Source of the DNA: Zanthoxylum bungeanum
Taxonomy: Eukaryota; Streptophyta; Magnoliopsida; Sapindales; Rutaceae
Direction: 5' to 3'
Assembly: GCA_019454045.1 (NCBI GenBank)
Contig: SKCR01038863.1
Location: 1 to 64,000 of the forward strand
DNA length: 64,000 nucleotides
Below are positions 58,091 through 64,000 of the stretch, piece by piece. Both the position numbers and the translations under genes were made by a program. Numbering within the stretch: the first letter of the stretch is position 1; each line of letters opens with the position of its first letter. The notes under the pieces are model-generated. The model saw only the letters and a list, made by a program, of their open reading frames with translations. It did no database searches and was not told the origin of the DNA.

Positions 58091-60339
58091 ATCTCCCACT
58101 TAGCGTATAGCCAGTCACTCAAGTATCTAACACCTGAACTATATACATGTCGCTCAAACTTTTGCTGATGAATAGCTTTCGTCAGCGGATCTGCAATGTT
58201 GTCCTCTGATGCGACCTTCTCGATCTTCACATCGCCACGATGTATGATCTCACAAATCAAATGGAAACGTCGAAGAACATGCTTGGATCTTTGATGGGAC
58301 CTTGGTTCCTTAGCCTGTGCTATAGCCCCGTTATTTTCACAATACAATGGAACGGGCTCAGCTGCTAACTGAACTACTCCTAATCCAATTAGGAATTTAT
58401 GGATCCAAACTGCCTCTTTTGCTGCTTCAGCTGCAGCAATGTACTCTGCTTCTGTTGTTGAATCGACAACATTCTCTTGCTTGGAAGATTTCCAGCTTAC
58501 TGCTCCGTTATTCAAAAAAAATATGTACCCGGATTGCGACTTACAGTCGTCTTTTTCGGTTTGGAAACTTGCATCGGTATACCCAGTTACCTCAAGTTCT
58601 CCATCTCCATAGATTAAGAAAGCATCCTTAGTTTGTCTAAGATACTTAAGGATATTCTTAACCGACATCCAGTGACCATCACTTGGATCGTCCTGATAGC
58701 GACAACACATGCTCAAAACATACGAGACATCAGGTCGCGTACATATCATGGCATACATGATCGATCCGACTGCCGAGGCGAACAGGATCTGACTCATTTT
58801 GTCTCTCTCATCTTCAGTTTTAGGACACATGTCCTTAGATAGAGTGACGCCATGTGACACTGGCAATAGTCCCATGTTGGACTGATCCATGTTGAATCTC
58901 TTCAACACTTTGTCAATGTATGTGCTCTAGGAGAGTCCAAGCAGCTTTCTAGATCTATCTTGGTAGATCTTTATTCCTAGAATAAAGGCTGATTCTCCCA
59001 GATCTTTCATGGAGAATTTTAATGAAAGCCAAGCTTTCACCGATGTTAACATGGGAACGTCATTGCCAATAAGCAATACATCATCAACGTAAAGGACAAT
59101 GAATGTCAATGCACTCCCACTAACCTTCTTATATACACAAAGATCATCCTCGTTTTGAATGAAATCATATTCTTTTATGATCTCATCAAAAGGTTGGTTC
59201 CAAGAACGCGATGCTTGCTTCAATCCAAAAATGGATCGATTTAACTTACAAATCTTGTTTGCAAGTCTAGGTACGACAAAACTGTCAGGCTATTGCATAT
59301 AAACATCCTCCAAAAGGTTTTCGTTAAGGAAAGCGGTTTTGACATCCATCTGACATATCTCGTAATCGAAATATGCAGCAATAGCAAGCATAATCCGAAT
59401 GGATTTAATCATGGCAAAGGGAGAAAAAGTTTCGTCGTAATCGACACCATGTCATTGACGATACCCTTTCGCTACAAGCCTAGCTTTGTACGTTTGTATG
59501 TTGCCATCCATGTCGGTCTTCCTCTTGAAGACCTATTTGCAACCAATAGGCTTTACGCCTTCTGGTGTATCAACCAGTGTCCAAAATTAGTTGGTGTACA
59601 TGGAATCCATTTCGGACTTCATGGCTTCTTGCCATAAAGCGGAGTCGATACCTTGTATCGCTTCCTCATACGTAGCCGATTCGGCTTCCTCAATAAGATT
59701 GATATCCACATGAGGTGAGATCAGAAACCCATACCTCTCAGGTTGTTTTCTAACTCTCTCCGACCTACGCGGTTCTTGTGTATTCGAAGATTGTGGTACA
59801 GTTTCATCCCTGATGAACTGTTCATTTTCCGTTAAATATTATGTGCCAGGAATAGTATCACTCCGATTTTCATCGAGTTCTACTTTCCTCCCACTAACCA
59901 CTGCATTTAGGAATTCCTTCTCAAGTAAAACCGCATGTAGAGCAATAAATACTTTGTTCTCTTGTGGGTGATAGAATTAATATCATTTGGTTTCCCTAGG
60001 ATATCCTACAAATAGACATTTATCCGATTTTGGTTCTAGTTTGGTACCTTCCAGATGTTTGACGTATGCCCAGCATCCCCAAATCTTCAGGAATGAGAAA
60101 CCCGATTTCTTTCCTATCCAAATTTCATATGGTGTCTGTTGAACAGACTCTGACGGAACCTTATTCAAAATAAGTATTGCACTGTTCAATGCATATCCCC
60201 AGAAGGAAATAGGTAGCTCTGTGCGACTCATTATAGACTTTACCATGTCTAACAAAGTTCGGTTTCTCCATTCGGACACACCGTTTAATTGTGGTGTTCC
60301 GGGAGGAGTCCACTGTGAAAGAATACCATATTCTTTCAA
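58091..60339 (-). pseudogene. Copia INT C-terminus, RT and RNase H (element F)
   Basis: One minus-strand frame throughout, interrupted only by stop codons. Order: N-G-V-S-E-W-R-N-R-T (DDE Glu), V-G-Y-P-R-E-T-K, R-R-S-E-R-V-R-K-Q-P, RT with Y-K-A-R-L-V-A-K-G-Y-R, M-D-V-K-T-A-F-L-N, L-K-Q-A-S-R-S-W-N, Y-V-D-D (about 59085), L-G-I-K-I-Y, then RNase H Y-T-D-A-S and T-E-A-E-Y-I-A-A. The third RNase H motif reads Y-C-E-N-N-G-A, with Glu where G and D have Asp. At least eight in-frame stops. The RNase H frame runs past the usual end through the PPT (58091-58103) into the LTR (to 58075). Confidence 0.9.
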
Positions 60340-60968
60340 GTAATCAAGAAACTCATTGCTTAAGTATTCGCCACCACGGTCCGACCGTAATGTCTTAATA
60401 CTTTTGCCGATATGTTTTTCTACTTCGTGTCGAAACTCTTTGAATTTCTCAAAGGTTTCCTACTTGTGTCTCATAAGATACACATAACCATAACGCGATG
60501 CATCATCCGTAAAGGTTACAAAGTATTCATATCCACCTCTAGCCTGTCTAGACATGGGCCCATATACGTCACTATGAACGAGGGCTAACAGTTCGGTGGC
60601 ACGTGCACATTTACCACTAAAAGGTGATTTAGGCATTTTGCCTAATAAACAAGATTCGCATAAGTCATATGAATTTGGATAAATCCGTCCAAGTACCCAC
60701 TCTTCGAAAGTGTGGATATGCGAGTATTGTTAATATGTCCCAGACGATAATGCCACATATAAGCTTCATCTTTGTTACTTAATTTAAGCCTTTTGTTTGT
60801 TACATTATATGTTTGAGATTGATTTATATTCAAAATATAAAGACCATTATTTACATCAGCAGTGGAAATCTCCATATCATTTTTATACATAAAACACCCA
60901 GTGTTTCTAAATACAAAAATATACCCACATTGGGCTAATATAGATACATAAATAATATTCCTAGTCAA
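60340..60968 (-). pseudogene. Copia integrase N-terminal part and gag-pre-integrase (element F)
   Basis: Minus strand: M-W-H-Y-R-L-G-H-I-N at about 60725-60755 (zinc-binding motif intact), then the INT core with R-S-D-R-G-G-E-Y near 60365-60390. It is in gag's frame at 60642-60968, so a frameshift lies between 60642 and 60339. Confidence 0.85.
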
Positions 60969-61127
60969 ACTAGGTACATAATAACAGTCTGTAAGTTTAA
61001 CTACAGCCCCGAGGGCAGTTCCAAAACAAAAGTGCCAACGGCCAAAACGGCGACTCGTGTCCCATTTCCAACGCGGAGGTCAATCTCTCCCGAGGCCAGT
61101 CTCCTGCTAATCTGTAAATCCTGCACA
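60969..61127 (-). pseudogene. Protease remnant of F, active site deleted
   Basis: Minus strand: the V-G-N-G-T-R-V-A-V-L-A-V-G-T part survives. The sequence that in G lies between GCCTCT (45900-45905) and TCATATATGTAC (45983-), including the D-S-G codons, is absent: about 75 bp deleted at about 61140-61145. Confidence 0.85.
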
Positions 61128-61983
61128 TCAGTACATATATGAGTAAGCCGGTGCCTTGCCCGCTTTGATTTCTTTCATGTGTGCCTTGTACTCGCGGCAG
61201 TCACGCTTCCAGTGACCCCGCTTGCCGCATTGCAGACATACATCTTGGGATTTGTCCTTACCCTTCCCAGAAGGTTTTGACGATTTGGCATTGCCTTTCT
61301 TCTTCTTCTTCTTTCCACCTCCAGTCGCCTTGGGCCAAGCCCTCGGAGTCTGAGATGTTGAAGCGAAGTGCGCCTCGTGCTTCTTGCCATTTAGGAGCTC
61401 TTTTTCTGTATCGCCCAGTGTGGACATCAACTCTCTAAGAGTTTGGTCTTGGTTCATCATATTGTAGTTCATGATGAACCCACTCCAAGTGTCTGGCAAA
61501 GACTGTAAGATCAAATCTATAGAAGTCTCAGCCTCAAAGACAATGCCCATTTGTACCAGCTGCTCAATGTCATCAATCATCTGTGACACATGATGCTCAA
61601 CAGATGTACCCTCTAACATGCGAGCACGAAAGAGCTTCTTCTGTAACTCAGATCTCTGCGATCTAAGATTAGATCGATGAAGATCATGCAACTTCGCCAT
61701 CATATTATAGGGATCCAATCTCTTGTTTTGACGACGAAATTGTTGAGTCATAGCAGCAAGCATTATAGATTGAGCAGTGAAGTTTTCATCGCTATGAGTC
61801 TTCCAAAGCTCTAGCTCAACTATCTGATCAGATCTAGGCTTAGGCCCCAGAGGTCTCTCTATAGTGTAGAGCAACTTATCGGATCCCAGGACAATCCTGA
61901 GATTCATGTCCCAACCTTGAAAGTTTGTGCCATTAAAGACAGTCACCCATGATAATATCTCTAATGCTTAACTTTCCTGTCAT
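61128..61983 (-). pseudogene. Copia gag (element F), almost intact
   Basis: Minus strand. An open stretch of 272 codons (61946-61128) covers nearly all of gag: F-N-G-T-N-F-Q-G-W-D-M-N-L-R-I near the start, Q-F-R-R-Q-N-K-R-L-D-P-Y-N-M-M-A-K-L, L-I-L-Q-S-L-P-D-T-W, a Lys-rich block at about residues 210-235, and a complete knuckle C-L-Q-C-G-K-R-G-H-W-K-R-D-C at about residues 237-250. By comparison with G the true start is ATG at 61983-61981; 2 bases are missing near 61942, so translation from there ends after 16 codons. The last residues before the stop come from the protease deletion joint. Confidence 0.88.
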
Positions 61984-62230
61984 CTTAATTACAATAGTCA
62001 AACTATTCAATTAACGATATATGGGTACAGTCTAACTGTTACAAGAAAAAATAATAAAATATTACTCCAACTAATAAATATAATTGACGAAATATTTTGA
62101 AAGCGCGTAAAGCCAAGTATTTGAACGAAATGCAAATTCAATACTGGCCTCCCACTATTTTCGGCGAGCCTCTAACCCTCTGTTGAGTACTCAGGAAACC
62201 TAGTTTCCTAGTGGGCTAGGATCCCGTTAA
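61984..62230 (-). other. F leader next to gag
   Basis: Untranslated, no gene; colinear with G at 44810-45064. Confidence 0.65.
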
Positions 62231-62630
62231 ATAACACACAACCTTGACTTTGGCCAACAAGCTGTATGATATTAACTAGGTAGATCTCTAAGATCAATTG
62301 GATCTCATCCAATTCCTAGATCCGGTAGGTGGACCTCCAAGTCCGAAACATATATACAGTATATATGCCAATATATCCAATATATTTTCCTAACTTTTTC
62401 CTCTGAATCAACTAAGCCTTGGCTTTGGAACAACAAGCTTAATAATTCCAGTTAAGCGAAACCCATTGACATTGGAAAGCTTCGTAATCGATGTCGATGG
62501 ACAAGAAGTGATCTTGACTTTGGCCAACAAATCACAACTTGGACAAGACATACGATATGGAACAAAGCCTTCATGATTCAAACACATCCGCGATGGACAA
62601 AGGTCTTGACTTTGGCCAACAAACCAGTGC
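62231..62630 (-). repeat. Leader motif array of F
   Basis: Plus-strand forms: CTTGACTTTGGCCAACAAGC (62243), TTGGCTTTGGAACAACAAGC (62411), CTTGACTTTGGCCAACAAAT (62514), CTTGACTTTGGCCAACAAAC (62605). Minus sense gives TTGGCCAAAGTCAAG. Spacing and order match A and G. Confidence 0.88.
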
Positions 62631-64000
62631 CAATCTTGGATCTTGAGAATGAATCATTCAATGGAAGGAAAATGTTTAATATTTGTTGAGGGTTTTTCCC
62701 GTAAATTGGCAACCAATATATTATCTTTGATTAGGTCTCATCATTCACCCTTAAGCATGCATTCTAAAAGGATAATAAGGCGCGGTAAATAAATTAATAA
62801 TGATATGCGGATAGATATCTCACAGATTATTCCTAGAACAAATCACTCCATTTCCTCTCCCCGGCTAGCACTATTCTAACTTCTACCCAATTACATAATA
62901 CAATTAAAGAAACCTCATTAACATTGAGGGGAATTAGGTGAGAAGAGAATTACAAGGAATCGAGAGATAAGGCTGGACACGCAGGTCCAATTTAATAAAT
63001 TCTAAATTTACAATAATTTCCAAAATTGCCCTTTCCCTTCTAATATCCATCCTATATACATTATTCATACAACACATCCATGTATTCACACAAAACATGT
63101 TATTCAATCAATCTAATCCAATTAATTAATCTTTGAATAAAGTGATCATCCAATGTTCAAACAACGATTTGATTTGCGCGAGTCCAACTCGTTTAAGAAT
63201 AAGTACTCAAAGTACGAATTCTTGAATTATATCGAACTACAATTTTAATTCTAATTTAATTTGTATTCAATACTAATTCTATATTTAATTCCAAATTAAA
63301 TTATTAATATCTTTTTAATGCGTCTTTACGACTTAGATTCTAAATCTAATCTTAACGGGTCTCAAAGCCCAATTAACATCCAATGTTCATTTAATTAAAG
63401 TCCAATGGGTTTTTAATTAATTTCTTAAGGCATGGACTATGGTCAATATGGGTCAAACCCAAATACCAAGACCCAATTAAGGAATCACCCTATTTGCCAA
63501 GAAATCAATTTTGGCCCATTAGGCCCAATTAAATGTTTAAAGGCCCATTTGTTATATTTGGACTAAATGGAATGGTTTAGGCCCAATTTGGATCCAATCC
63601 AATTGTCCTAAACCAACTTGGCCCAACCAAGCCCATTAGGCCCAAATACAACATTTTTAGCCCAATTCCAAATTAAGCCCAATTAATTAAATTCTAATTT
63701 TCCAAATTTCAAATTTAATTAATTAAAGTGTATTGCACCAATTAATTATCTAAATTAATATTTCCAAAATACTAATTTAATCAATTAATCATGCATTAAT
63801 TTTTCAACAAATGTCCAACATTATCGAAACCAGAATCAACTCATTTCATGCTTGTTATGGTCACGGCATTTTGAAGGATTTTATATTCGATTTCGATTTC
63901 ATTCCGATTAAATCACAAATCAATATATCCATCATTTTAAACACATCCAATGATTTAAAAAACAAAAATACCATGACTTTAGGGCATATACACATTCGGC
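62631..64000 (-). other. F long 5' leader, runs off window
   Basis: Colinear with A at 30221-31600 and, inverted, with G at 43000-44400. No gene. By comparison with G, the PBS and right LTR should start 100-200 bp beyond the window. Confidence 0.65.

Overview
This is a piece of a large, AT-rich, repeat-dense flowering-plant nuclear genome, probably a eudicot (an inference from the retroelement families). I see no intact host gene. Almost all of the window is LTR retrotransposons nested in one another. They are mostly Ty1/copia elements resembling the Tork/TAR/Angela lineage (LTRs of 1.7-2.5 kb, a tRNA-iMet-type primer site TGGTATCA, gag-PR-INT-RT-RNaseH order, YVDD reverse transcriptase). Parts of Ty3/gypsy elements (Athila/Tat-like) are also present. 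Identity statements come from reading by eye, not from alignment software. The letters A-H are names I give to the elements.

Layout. 1-745: end of a copia LTR (minus) inserted in gypsy pol. 746-6339: 3' half of an Athila/Tat-like gypsy element (plus): pol C-terminus, a long spacer holding an unidentified ORF and a broken copy of a LONELY GUY (LOG) cytokinin-activating gene, polypurine tract, and a 2.5-kb 3' LTR with internal tandem repeats. 6339-15563: copia element D (minus), whose left LTR is cut exactly at the gypsy LTR terminus. 14606-20389: a 2.9-kb direct tandem duplication covering the end of D's LTR plus a non-copia region with a coiled-coil ORF and minisatellites. 20678-38843: copia element B (plus), with a duplicated LTR-end/PBS/leader block, interrupted by full-length copia element A (minus, 24314-33842, target duplication CTTAT). 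38844-52670: copia element C (minus), inserted in B's right LTR and itself interrupted by full-length copia element G (plus, 40896-50971, target duplication CTCAC). 52671-54375: gypsy gag fragment H (minus). 54376-56186: copia LTR E (plus), interrupted by copia element F (minus, 56187 to beyond the window end).

How the parts relate. Coding regions are all decayed to some degree. F and D are the best preserved: INT-RT-RNaseH is nearly one frame in each, broken mainly by single stops. G is complete in structure (two LTRs, PBS, PPT, TSD) but carries many frame lesions. Observations most worth a second look are (i) the captured LOG sequence inside a gypsy element; (ii) a short motif with core GCCAAAG, present as an ordered set of four just upstream of gag in five copia copies of two subfamilies, some copies flanked by short inverted repeats; (iii) repeated independent tandem duplications in or next to retroelement leaders; and (iv) inverted pairs of same-family LTRs that could give long double-stranded RNA.
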